From contig CM059971.1 of the NCBI GenBank assembly GCA_030490835.1, forward strand, positions 74,666,224-74,730,223: 64,000 nt of DNA, read 5' to 3'. The notes beneath the pieces were generated by a model. The model saw nothing but the letters and a program-made list of their open reading frames with translations. It did not search any database and was not told the DNA's origin. Positions 10,119-20,909 of this stretch are shown piece by piece (within the stretch, counting starts at the first letter, position 1; each line of letters begins with the position of its first letter). The DNA is from Annona cherimola (taxonomy: Eukaryota; Streptophyta; Magnoliopsida; Magnoliales; Annonaceae). Made by a program: the position numbers and the translations under genes.

Positions 10119-12366
10119 TACAGATGAAAAATCATATTAATCATCATCAAATGCTCCCTCAGGAATTATGTCGCCGTGGGCTACTTGTAAAGGCGTGATT
10201 CCTGACATGTTGTCTAGCAGGCCTTTCTTGACTCACGGTGCACTAAGGATTTTTTTTTTGTTGCAACTAGGCACAAAGCTTCGAGAGTTTTACAAGTCAA
10301 CGAGCCCGTAGCCCTTTGATTTGCGTGTATGAGGTACTACTTCGTAGATATTTATGCTTAGTGGATTTCACTTAATGACCCCCTTTATGCTAAGCCATAC
10401 ATATATTTTTCTTTTCTTTTTTTTTTGAAATTTGATATATATATATATATATTTGCAGGCAATGTCTTCTCCAGAATTTTCTATTCTTTCACCAAGAGAG
10501 AAATCAGCGGTGAAAAAGAAGCGTTCTTCCCTTGATGAGCCAAAGGATAGCACGACTCCTTTTTCCAAAGTAGTTTCAATTGCGGCACCTCCGACGTCAT
10601 CTTCTCTCGTGAATAAGTGTAAGGTTGTTGCATATGCCTGTGGGGAGTTTAAAAGGCTAAAATCCTTCTTGAAGAAAAATGAGTCTTCCAAGAAGAGCTC
10701 TCTCGAAGAAATGATGGCATCTAAGAAAAAGCAGCGTGTTCCGAGGAAGAGAATTGCGCAGAGTGCCAATGGGGACAACATCTGGTCTCTCGTCATGAGG
10801 CGGTACTTACAGTCGCTGGTGTGAAAGATGAGATCTTAGCCATTGGAGAGGGTTTTTGGATAGACAATAATATCATAAATGCCTTTGTCAGTTTTTGGTC
10901 ATCGGCGACTAACTCCTTTATATTTCCATTTGGAGAGATGAGCATCACTTTGTGAGATCTGAAGGGGATATGCGGTCTCCCTGTATGTGGATTGCCTTTT
11001 GACGAGTGTACCCCTCCAAACTCTACCTTCAACAAGAACCTGATTGCTTTAAAGGTCATAGATCTTCTTGATGAGTTATATCAGACGACCAAGAAGGAAA
11101 AGTTCACAGCAAGAGACTGGGTAGCATTATTCTCAAGGGTTTCTGACCAATGGGTATCTAATGACAACTAGCCTTCTAATATTGTTGAGTTTCATGCCAG
11201 TGGGCAAGGCGGCCTATGGCTTCCCCTTGAGCACCTACAACAAGTACAGCCTGAGGTCGAGATTATCCTTTTTTTGTGGCTTTGGATTTCCGTGGTCATC
11301 TGTCCTTCCTCTTCGGCCTACGGTCTTGTAAAATGGTCGCGTCTTTATGTTGCTTGCGAGATGGCTCAAGGCAAGCCCTTCGCTTTGGCACCACGAGTAT
11401 TGTGTGATATTTATAAGGATTTAAATCAGATTATATATAATGAGAAAGGCCCAGGGCGCGCCATTTCTTATTTTCCGACTCATTTTCTCCTTGGCTAGCT
11501 TGGATTTTATTTCCCAGAGATTTATGGAGTCGAGGAAGTTACCCAATTTCCTTCTCAGGGTTTAATATTAAAGAAATTTGCCAGGCGTAACTTAGCCAGC
11601 TATAGTTTTGAAGACATGACCGGGCTTCTTATCCAAGCTGGTTATTTTGAAGAGAGATTCTTTCGTATGGTTGCCCCCTGCGAGTGGTCGACAAAATCTT
11701 CCTCTGATGGACTGACCCTTGATGAGAAGGACTTTGCGTTGTCGTTTCAACCAGGTCTCTTGGCTTACAGGGATGGTCCTCGTTTTGAAGTTGAGTCGTA
11801 TTATCCTCATAGGTTTGCTCGTCAGTTCGGCTTTGATCAGGATGTTCCTATATATCTTCCCCACATCCCAAGATATCAAAGGGAAGTTGGGGTCGGACCT
11901 CTTCACTGGCTTGCGGTATGCTCGCGCTTTGAGGGAGTTAAGTTCTCCTGTGAGCTGAAATTTTCTTCGTTTGACCATCGAGTATGGACAACTCAAGATT
12001 ATGTTCATTGGTATGGCATCTGTGCAGTAAAAGTTGTCGAGCAAGTTGCGCCTAACTCCCGCTTTTGGGCTTTTAAACCCCTTGACTTGACTACCAGCTA
12101 GGGTGAACTGAGTTTGGTGATGCCCTTTGAGATTAGATGCTTCAAGGAACCAGACGTGGAGGAGACCGAGGCTGTTTGTGTCCAACACATCGATTCCTTC
12201 AAGGCCTACCCTGGGATCGTCGGTTGTAGCTTTCACTACACTGACTGGGTTGCGGAAGGAAAAGAGTATATTCGTCGTGACACCGAGCCAGCCAAGAAGA
12301 CTTTATGGGAGTTAGCTGCTGAAAGGGCAGCTTCTCAAAAGGACCAGAAACCTATGAAGACTTGGA

Positions 12367-12438
12367 GTATGTTTCTTCTCTCTTTTCTTCTCCATTTTTT
12401 ATGCTTTTATCCTTACCTATTCCTCCCATCTTTTTTAG
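12367..12438 (+). other. spliceosomal intron 1 of the antisense ORF
   Basis: 72 bp, GTATGT donor, T-rich end and TTTTAG acceptor. Its length is a multiple of three, so the frame is kept with or without splicing. Confidence 0.55.
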
Positions 12439-13134
12439 AATATAATGTCAAGCTTCCCGAGGTTGTATATCCGCCAAAGCCAATCAGTCGCTTTTGGTTT
12501 CCCAATCGTCCTACCAACTCAGAGGCTACAGAGTCATTAACAATGCATAACACTTGTGGCAAGAAGCGAAAAATTTGGAGAACGAGAGATTTATCTCTGA
12601 TTGCTGGACTTTCAGACCCTTCCCAAGGAAAAGATTCTTCAGAGCAAGGAGAAACTATGAGACCTTCTAAAGTTGATATACCAGAAGAGTCTGATAAAAG
12701 GTCATATCCCATTTCCGAACCACTCGAGCCATCTGAGGAAGGGGACATTGTAGCAGAGTCGAATGTTGCGATAAGTTCTTCCAATGATCATGAAGTGAGT
12801 AAGGGAATGCGTGTCGAGGCGCAGAATAACTCCCCTATGCTACCGGATTTTAGCGACCATGCTCTGAGTGACCTCTTGGGCTTCTATGTAGATCTAAGTA
12901 TGGGTCAAATTGACCAACCGATGCGGTCTTATGATAGCGGGCCTATATTTTCTGATAACATCTTCATGAGAGATTTTCTAGGGGTCCGGACTCCCGAGGC
13001 ATGTCAATATCCTCCTTTTATAGCCCAAGATACTCCTGTGAAGGCAGATTCTCATTCAGGGTCTGGTTCAGGAGGGGAAATCCGCTCGGAGGTTCCATGT
13101 AATCACTCAGAAGGCGCGAGTATGAATCTTGAAG

Positions 13135-13198
13135 GTAAACCCCCTCTTTCCCCCCCCTTTTTTTTGCTTTCTTCTTTTACATCTTTTTTTTTTGACAG
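13135..13198 (+). other. spliceosomal intron 2 of the antisense ORF
   Basis: 64 bp, GTAAAC donor, strongly pyrimidine-rich body, TTGACAG acceptor. Removal joins a phase-1 codon to the next exon and restores the open frame. Confidence 0.7.
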
Positions 13199-13291
13199 CC
13201 GCCTTAGTTGTCGAAGTATCTGATGACGATGCTCATGGTGGGGAGAATTCGACATCGATAGAGCTGTTGCCCGTTTCTCCTATGTCATCAG

Positions 13292-13357
13292 GTATTTCTA
13301 TTTTTGCTTTTCGCCTAGTTAACTTGCTGTTCTGATATCTTGATTTGTACTTTTCAG
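13292..13357 (+). other. spliceosomal intron 3 of the antisense ORF
   Basis: 66 bp, GTATTT donor, TTTTCAG acceptor. Removal again joins phase-1 ends and leads into the ALGPGRSGG frame. Confidence 0.7.
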
Positions 13358-14211
13358 CCTTAGGACCTGGTCGCTCCGGTGGTTCTCACTTTAGTTCAAC
13401 CGGTCCTAGTACTGGCGCGAGCTCGAGTGGGGCTCGTCAGCTTCTTGATGTCAAAGATTGCTTCTTGGACCCCTTGCATCATTTCTTTTCAACTTTCAAG
13501 GTGATCGGGGTGGAGCGTTTAGAGCAGCGGGATCTCAAGCATCTAAGGCGTTCAATAGCACGATTCAAGAGATGCATTGTTTCTTCTTTGAGGGACATGG
13601 ATTCTCTTAATGATATCACTTAAGCATTGGATATTTGTGAAGATTTTTCCCTAGTCCTGGATAGGCTCCAACTTCGTGTTTCTAGTTTTGGTGACGTCAT
13701 ACTCTCACTGGAGAAGTTGCATGCCCATTGGCGCGAGCTTAAGGCTACTGCACGACCCTTGGTTTTTGCAGAAGATTTAGCGTCCGTAGAAGCCGACCTT
13801 GCCAAAGGTAGAGATAGCCTTGCTCAACTTAAGGAACATAACCTCCAGGTTGCAAAGGAGATAGAAGGTAAAAAGATAATTGCAGAGGAGATTCGAGCAT
13901 CCATAGCGGCCAAACAGGCCGAGGTCCGTTGCATTGTCACTTCTATTTTTGTGGATAAAAGTAGACTAAATTCGTTGACTTCTACCTCCAACAAACTTCA
14001 AGCAGAAGTTGACCTCTACAAAGTAAGAATTGATTCAGAGAGTCGGGATATTTCTACTATGGAAGCTAATGTCAAAGAGCTACGGGCGTATACAGTTCCT
14101 CCTGCTGATGTAGTGAACTCTATCCGAGTTTTGAAGGAGTCCCTTCCTTCTACAAGGGAGACTGTAGAGATTCTCTTGCAAATTTTTGATGTATAACTCC
14201 CTTCGTAACTT

Positions 14212-15560
14212 CTACGGATAGTATCTTTTTAAGTAATTCGTATTTACAGTTGGTTTGACTTGATTCTCGCAATTAACAACTTTATATGTATCATTGTCAT
14301 AAACCCTCTTAATGACGTAAGGCCCTTCCCATTTAGGCTCGAATTTACCGGTAAGTTTGCCCCCGGCCATAAGCTCTGTGCATAACTTTAGCACTAAATC
14401 TCTTCTTTTAAATGAGCGATGTTTCACAACTTTATTGTATGTTTCGACCATCCGAGCTTGATAGAGTTTGATTCGTTGTCGTGCTTGAATTCGCTTTTCA
14501 TCTAGTGCTTCGAGCTCGTCGAAATGAAGTTTGGCTTGTTGTCCAGTAGTTAACCCAGAATGGATAGCAACCCTTAAGGATGCTAACTGGATCTCCACTG
14601 GTAAAACTACTTCAGTGCCAAAAAGTAGTGAATATGGCGTTGCTCCCATCGCAGTTCGATGTGTGGTTCTGTAGGCCCATAGTGCTTCGGGTAACCTCTC
14701 GTGCCAATCTCGCTTATTTTTCACAGTGGTCCTTTTGAGGATCCGAATAATATTTTTGTTAAATGCCTCTGCTTGACCATTTCCTTGTGGGTAATAAGGC
14801 GATGAGAATACTTGCTTGATTCCAAACTTTCGGCATAACTGATTTACTTTGTCATTTTTGAATGGTGTGCCATTATCTGAGGTGATTTGATAGGGGACAC
14901 CATAGTGGTAGATGATTTTGTGCTTGATAAATTCAACCACCTCTTGCGTTTGGACTCTCTTGTAGGCTTTAGCTTCTGCCTGCTTGGAGAAATAATCCGT
15001 AGCAGCTAAAATATATAAGTGTCCTTTGGATGATGATGGGTTTATTGGACTGACAATATCAAAGCCCCACCAAGAGAAGGGCCACGAAATAGGTGTTAGA
15101 GACATTATTGAAGCAGGAATATGATAAATATCTCCATGCATTTGGCAGGCTTCATAGGATTTTGTAAAATTGATGGAGTCTTGGACCATTGTGGGCTAAT
15201 AACAGCCTAATGTTCTGATCCTACGATAAAGATGACGTCCAGATTGGTGGGCGCCACACTCGCTGGAGTGTGTCTCTTGAAGAACCTGACAGATATCATT
15301 CCCATTAATGTAGCGAAGCCAAAGCCCATCAAAAGCAATCCGATACAAATCATCTTGAAATACAGTATATCTCAAAACAGCCTTTCTCAGTGACTTTCTT
15401 GCATTTGGATCATCTGGTTCAATGCTATATTTGAGATAGTTGATGATAGGGATGCGCCAGTCATCATTGTTTGTGGTTACCTCGGATACACACCATCCAA
15501 CTCGATTTACTTGGATCTCTTTGTCATCTTCTAGTCTTTGTACTCGAATTGTCATGTCAT
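14212..15560 (-). pseudogene. integrase domain of the Tat-like pol
   Basis: Integrase inserts the cDNA into the host genome. After the second RNase H comes an H2C2-type zinc region: His pair in HSSECGAHQSGRH, then YEACQMHGD, where the first Cys of the pair appears to be Tyr. The catalytic core follows with Asp in WGFDIVSP, Asp in ITSDNGTPF and Glu in GNGQAEAFNK, so the D,D,E triad is present. The C-terminus includes KFEPKWEGPYVIKRV and ends NTNYLKRYYP and a stop. An in-frame TAG at 15196-15198, where Trp is expected before PTM, breaks the frame. The C-terminal ORF itself (14212-15189) is intact. Its stop lies 15 bp from the stop of the convergent antisense ORF. Confidence 0.9.
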
Positions 15561-15990
15561 CAAGCTCATTGAAAACGAGAATACTGGCCAACTTTGATAG
15601 TGCATTAGCAACTACATTTTCTGACCGAGGAACGTGTTCAACAGAAACAATTTCGAACTTTGCCAATAAAGTTTGAGCTTTGTCATAATATTTTCGCAAA
15701 TGAGGCTGGTGCACTTCGTATTAATTGTTTAATTGTTTAATAACCAATTCAGAGTCCCCAAATATTCGCACAAATAAAATATCTTATTGCAAAAGAAGTT
15801 CCATGCCAATAAGTAAAACCTCATATTCAGCTTCATTGTTTGTTGCGCTTTTTCTAAGAAAATATGAGTGCGGGAACAAGTCTTTATGAGGGGAGATTAT
15901 GACAATTCCAACGCTAGCTCCGGTTGGCTTTGAAGCGCCATCGAAATACATTTGCCACATTGGATCATCATTTGCATAGAAAATCTTCTC
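15550..15990 (-). pseudogene. archaeal-type RNase H domain (second RNase H)
   Basis: Recognised by YFDGASKPTGASVGIVI (first Asp), NNEAEYEVLLIGMELL (Glu) and, in the next frame segment, RIFGDSELVIKQL (Asp), then VVANALSKLAS. In related domains the last motif normally has Asp (ADALS), so the fourth catalytic residue appears changed to Asn. Stops at about 15784 and 15730 interrupt it. A second, archaeal-like RNase H after the native one is the known hallmark of the Tat branch of Ty3/gypsy elements and is the main reason for the lineage call. Confidence 0.85.
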
Positions 15991-16512
15991 ATCAGGTAGG
16001 TTTTCTAAGATAGGAAATTCTTCTTCAAGCGGATGGGCTGCTAAGAAGTCTGCTAACACTTGCCCTTTCACTGCCTTTTGTGGCACGTATTTGATATCAA
16101 ATTCAGATAACAGCAGTGACCATTTTGCTAGGCATCCTGAAAGCATTGGTCTAGTGATTAGGAACTTAAGGGGATCATCCTTCGATATAAGTATGATCTG
16201 ATGCGCGAGGAAGTAATGTCTTAGCTTTTGTGCCACAAAAACCAGTGCTAGACAAATCTTCTCAATCGAGGAATAATTACATTCGGCTTGCAATAATCGA
16301 CGACTGAGATAATATGCGGCTTGTTCTTTGCCTTGGGCATTTTCTTGTGCAAGTAATGCCCCCAATGATTGTGGACTGGCAGTAATATAGAGAATGAGCG
16401 GCTTTCCTTTTACTGGGGTTGTCAAAACAGGAGGATTTTGTAGCAATTCTTTAATGGCTTCAAAAGCCTGTTGGCATTTCGCGTCCCATTGGAAAGTCGT
16501 ACCTTTTTTCAT
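15991..16512 (-). pseudogene. native Ty3/gypsy RNase H and connection domain
   Basis: Contains FQWDAKCQQAFEAIKELL, LILYITASPQSLGALLAQE, AAYYLSRRLLQAECNYS and EKICLALVFVAQKLRHYF, the usual order of the Ty3/gypsy RNase H. The first catalytic Asp, normally in a YTDAS-type motif, is missing (YITAS). Degeneration of the native RNase H next to an acquired second one is known in the Tat lineage. The frame is open over 242 codons together with the start of the second RNase H. Confidence 0.85.
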
Positions 16513-16575
16513 TAACTTGTGAAAGGGCTAGCACCGTCCGGACAAGTTGGAGATGAAACGCCGGATATACGACAA

Positions 16576-17360
16576 TTAGCCTTGCAGGCTCCTAAGGTCT
16601 CTTAGGTTTCGTGGAGGCGGCATATTTTGAATTGCTTCTGTCTTGAGTGGATCGACCTCGATTTCCCTTTGGCGGATTATGAATCCGAGGAATTTTCCGG
16701 ATGATACTCCGAATGCACATTTGAGAGGATTCATCTTGAGATCATACTTTCTTAGACGCAGAAACACCGACCTCAAATCTTCTTTATGCCTATTGTGACC
16801 TTCATATCTTACAACTAGGTCATCGACATAACACTCAACATGTTTGTGTAATATATCATGAAATATATTTTGCATACTCTTTGGTAAGTTGCGTCAGCAT
16901 TCTTAAGACCAAAAGGCATGACTTTGTAGCAAAAGACACCCATCGGTGTTCGAAATGCTGTTGCGGCTTCATCTGCCGAAGCCATCTTGATTTGATTGTA
17001 TCCTGAATATCCATCCATAAATGAGAATGTATCGTACAGGGCCGTGCTGTCGATTAGCAAATCAGTGAAAGGAAGAGGAAATTCATCCTTAGGGCATGCT
17101 TCGGTTAGATCTCGAAAATCTATGCAAATGTGGATCTGCCCATTTTTCTTTTTGACGGGAACAACGCTAGAAATTCATCTCGAAAATTTGATTTCCCGAA
17201 TGAACTCAGCATCAATGAGTTTTTCAACCTCTTTGATGATTTGTTCCTCGAGCTTCGGTCGAAACCTTCTCAGAGCTTACTTGACTAGCTTTTTATCCCG
17301 CGCAATATGCAAATGGTGCATTGCAACCGCGGGGTTGAGCCATGGCATTTCGGAATACCT
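16576..17360 (-). pseudogene. reverse transcriptase domain
   Basis: Copies the element RNA into DNA. Recognisable blocks are SVVPVKKKNGQIHICIDFRD, ACPKDEFPLP, FSFMDGYSGYNQIKM, TAFRTPMGVFCYKVMPFGLK and the catalytic box ECYVDDLVV (YVDD at 16819-16830), then LKMNPLKCAFGV and GKFLGFI. Frames change near 16870, and stop codons lie at about 17359, 17279 and 17170. The catalytic residues themselves are present. Gene order PR-RT-RNH-INT identifies Ty3/gypsy rather than Ty1/copia. Confidence 0.92.
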
Positions 17361-18142
17361 TCAAGCAAAAATATCTTTGAATTCACTTAAAAGCTGCCTC
17401 AACGCCGCCTTTTCTTTTTCGGCCAGGTTTTTGGCAATAAAAATGAGTCTCGGGTTCTCCTCAGTCCCGAGATTGAATTCCTCGAGTACATCAATAGTAG
17501 GTTGCCCTCCATCCTCGATCGCAGCTGGGGTGTCCTCTGGTTCCATTAATGCCTCATCATCGTTACCGGAGTCCTCGCTTACAGAGATGTAGTAGGTGGT
17601 AGCGAAGTCGATGTCTTCTTCTTCTTTGTATCCAAGGCCGAGTCTTTTGTTACCCTTTTGATAACCAGGTGGCCTTTCAGATAACGGGATAGAGATGTCA
17701 CTTCCAAGGCCTGAAAGATATGGTTTGTCGGAATAGAATCCCATCAAATTCATAATTCTCTTGCTTTCTCTGCTATAGCGATGAAAATCGCATTTCTTGA
17801 GCTTAGTGGTAGGCAAGCAAGAAGATTTGTTAGGGTTACCGTAAAATTTGCCATATTGCTTTATAAAATATTTTTTGGCAAGTTTTTCATCTTAAGGTTC
17901 CTGCATAATTGGAGTAGATACATTAAACCCCACGAGCATTGCTAAAACCTCGTCGAGCGCTTCCCTAGGTTTTTGGTTTTGGTGAGCGGCCTCAGTGGCC
18001 ATTCCGTCACTCTCACAGCAAAGTGACTTGGCTTCCTCACTGGCCTGGTTCCGGAATCTCTGAAGACTTCCAGATCCACCTCAAATCTAGGAAAATTGGC
18101 TCGAGACGGTTTAACAACCTTTTTCAGGACTTCTAGGTCCAA
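17361..18142 (-). pseudogene. linker between protease and reverse transcriptase
   Basis: Two open stretches, 18142-17942 and 17816-17361. The second carries GLGSDISIPLSERPPGYQKG, an acidic run (EEEDIDFATTYY; EDSGNDDEALMEPED), then LIFIAKNLAEKEKAALRQLL and FKDIFA, which leads into the RT N-terminus as in other Tat-like polyproteins. Frames are broken between and within them. I see no separate enzyme motif. Confidence 0.6.
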
Positions 18143-18211
18143 GTAGAACCGTGAGCCTGCAGTAGTGTTGCTATAGCTGGTAGGAGGTGGTATGGCTGCC
18201 CCCTGTCATTG

Positions 18212-19340
18212 TCACGGTAATGACTGTACTGGATCGAGGCTCATATTTTCAAATTTGGTTTGAAACTGAGCCCTTGGTTTTGTCGTTCCTTGTCCATGAC
18301 CGCGCCCTCGACCATGACTGCGCCCTCGACCATGACCTTGACCTTCTATCTTCTCACCCCTTGAGAATATGTCTGTGTTTACTGGGGCGGGGAGAGCTTG
18401 AGATACCTCTTGCTGACCTTCTAATGTGGTTGCTTTGATTGCTTTCATTGATGTGTTGACAGTAGATGCCAAGCCATAATACTTAGCATCAGAGTAAAAT
18501 GATTCTGCCGTTGTGAATGACTTATGGTCAGCAAAGATCATTTTTTCGACTCTATCCTTGCAGAACTTGAAGCATTGATGAACCGTTGATGCGATGATTT
18601 TATTGCTGTGGAGCCAAGGCCTCCCTAGTAGCAAGTTATATGAGGTCAGGGCATTAATCACAAAGCATGGAATTTTTGGTGCAAAAATCTTTTATGTTTA
18701 GTTCCAACTCAATTAGGCCCATGGCCTTTTGAGTCCCTTGATTAAACCTGTGAATCACCACATTAGTGTCTTTTAAAGCTGATGGAGAAATTCTGATTCT
18801 CCTGAGTGTTCGAAGGGGCAGGATATTAATCGTGGACCCGGCATCGATCATGATTCTGTTAACCAGTTCACCAGCCAGGTTGCCCGTAACATATAAAAGT
18901 CGGTTGTGATTAATGTCTCCAAGCAACATATCCTCATCAGTGAATGAGATGATCTCATCACATTCAGTGGCGTCGACCAGGTAAGCAAGATGGACATTTT
19001 CGTCTGTCAGAGCACTAACCAGTGCATCCCTGGCTTCTTGCAATAACTGCAAGGCATCGTAAATACTGATTCGAGCAAGGAGTCGTTTCACATCATAGCT
19101 TACTGAGGACTTCCCATGATTGACTGGTATGTGCTGTTCTAGCTGAGTACGAATTTCTTGTGCCGGGGGTTTACCCTTGTTTTCTGGTGTGATTCGACTA
19201 GATCGAAGAATTACAAGAATGTCCTCTTCAACCTGCACCATGTTGCAAGAGGTAGAGTCCTGAATGTTCGTAGCCAATGTTCGTAGTACATCCGAGAAAA
19301 ATGGCTGTACTTTTGGGATTTCAAGAAAATGCCCACTCAT
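18212..19340 (-). pseudogene. aspartic protease domain
   Basis: The retropepsin active-site segment is NRIMIDAGSTINILP (D-A-G, about residue 166 of the 19340-18654 frame). The second conserved half is YNLLLGRPWLHSNKIIASTV at about 18640-18580, in a different frame, so a frameshift near 18655 separates them. It would cleave the gag-pol polyprotein. Downstream is a Gly/Arg/His-rich low-complexity run (about 18360-18280). Confidence 0.85.
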
Positions 19341-19360
19341 TGACTTGATGCACTGATATA

Positions 19361-20812
19361 CTAAGATTCTCTTGATAGGGGGTGCATGACTTCTATCATC
19401 TCTGGAGGGAACTCTGTTTCATACTCATGGAATCTCAGGATAAACATATCAACGAACTCTTTCCAAGAACCAAATGCTTCTTCGGGAAGCGAGGAGATCC
19501 AGAGAAGAGAGCAACTGTCATGGGCCAAGCTCAAGACAAAGTGCCCGAGTGCGAACTCTTCTGTTTGCCCCATTTGACAGACTGCCAACGAACAATCAAA
19601 CAAGTGCGGCAATGCATACTTATGATTTTCATGGAATAACTGAATATTTGGCCAATCATAGCTTAACTTCCTAGTTAAGAAAGGGAACACTCGAAGGATG
19701 GGCGCATCGTTTAATTGTAGTACGTGCAGGACTTGAAGTTGATTTGTCCTCCTAAAACCTTCAGCATCGCTAAAAATTGCCTCTTGTTTGAAGTCTTCGT
19801 TGCCGACCCATCGGATTGCCTTTATGAAAGTTTTGGCTCCAAAGGTCTTGTACCCATTGTCAGTCGAAGGGCATACTGCATCTGAAAGGTACTTTGTGAC
19901 CACTTCAGGTTCAGGCAACCATATGGCTAAGGGATCGCTCCAGGTACTGTCTCTGAGATAATTTACATAATGAGCAGTGGATTCTTGACTATATTGTATT
20001 TCCCTCAAGTAATTACTAGGGAACTGCTCTCTTTGCCTTGACAGGAAGCGAACCAATAACGCGTCTATCAAGATGATCCACTCGGTAATTTCTTCAATAT
20101 GATTATCTCGGTACCAAGACATCATTGATTCCCCTAGTGAGTACCGGAAGTATTCCACTTTGGTTTCTCAGGATGCTGGCAGTAGTCGAGATTCTCGCAA
20201 ATATGTGATGATGTGGTTTACTGGTGACATCCCAACTTCAAACTTGGTGTAGTTAGGGATAAGCACTGAGGCAGTTCTACGCCGTTTTGCATGTTTGGAC
20301 GCGGACACATTTATATGATAGCAAGTTTCAGTCTCTCCTTTGTTGCTATTTAGGTCCCAAAATGGACCATCCTCAGGGAACTCACATGGAGTAATGTTCT
20401 GTAATTCCTCGAGAATGTATCTTTCTTTTGCTGGTCGAGGTGATCTACCAGCAAGCCGTTGATAGAATGGGAGTAGCAACTTGTGCTGCAGAAACTCCAT
20501 GATCAGGAATGGTTGCACCCGTGAGGATTGCCTCAAATGTCTTGAGAAGAAAGGAAGAATGACCTTATCTCTTATTCTTCTGTCTTCTCTGTATAAATTT
20601 TTTAGACATCTTTTTGTTCGTCTTAGGCTTGGTGGTTTTCGAACCACTTCCCAATCACCTCTTTCTGCCATCTCAATTGTCACAACATTCGATGAAGCCT
20701 GCGCTGGACGACTGAGTTTTATAATCCCTTTGTCTATGTAATTTTGCAATATTGCTTGGAGATCTCAGCACTTCTTAGTAGGGTGACCGACATATCGGTG
20801 GTAACTGCAATA
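19361..20812 (-). pseudogene. zinc-knuckle-like motif followed by two further gag-like domains
   Basis: A knuckle-like CSYHRYVGHPTKKC (20768-20812) precedes an in-frame TGA (20765-20767). The frame then stays open to 19361 except for one TGA at 20168-20170. Two stretches match the retrotransposon gag pattern. One at about 20260-19950 has FEVGMSPVNHIITYL, YFRYSLGESMMSWYRD and LIDALLVRFLSRQ. The other at about 19654-19380 has LAHDSCSLLWISSLPEEAFG and SWKEFVDMFILRFHEYE. With the domain at 21590-21180 this gives three gag-like units in one polyprotein. Gag forms the virus-like particle. Repeats of it may be an acquired duplication; I infer this from pattern only. Confidence 0.6.
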
Positions 20813-20909
20813 TCGCTGATGAGAAGTACGTCCAACTTCTTCTGGCCTTTTTGGGGCGGACAACTCGAATAACCCGGTCTACATGAGGTGCTGGAATAGC
20901 ATCTCCACG

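Larger units (their letters stand above)
4571..10144 (-). repeat. 3' LTR (left copy) of the Tat-like element
   Basis: Colinear with 23529-28311 at high identity. In element sense it ends CCGGAACA at 4571. The other end is less certain: similarity continues to 10144, but a TG terminus (TGTAAACGG in element sense, 10066-10074) preceded by a purine-rich tract is an alternative start of the LTR. Inside, in element sense, are a tubby exon, a second captured gene, a CCGCGG cluster, a TATA box, then several tandem arrays. This copy carries more 51-bp and 105-bp units than the right LTR and a MITE at 6914 that the right LTR lacks. Confidence 0.85.
10462..14196 (+). pseudogene. antisense extra ORF of the Tat-like element, plant-mobile-domain-like, four exons
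   Basis: Runs opposite to gag-pol, between integrase and the 3' LTR. The start is a Lys/Ser-rich N-terminus (ATG 10462), with a frame change near 10800. A region at about 10820-12100 resembles the plant mobile domain (aminotransferase-like; EMSITL-x-DLKGICGLPVCG, then a Trp/Tyr-rich region with HWYGICAVKVVEQ). An acidic Ser-rich linker and a coiled-coil C-terminus (13627-14193) follow. Exons: to 12366, 12439-13134, 13199-13291, 13358-14196. All three introns are GT-AG, 64-72 bp, and joining the exons keeps the frame. Stops at 10953, 11169, 11496, 12099 and 13621 break this copy. Plant mobile domains are known from both host proteins and retroelements. The function in the element is not established. 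Confidence 0.7.
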
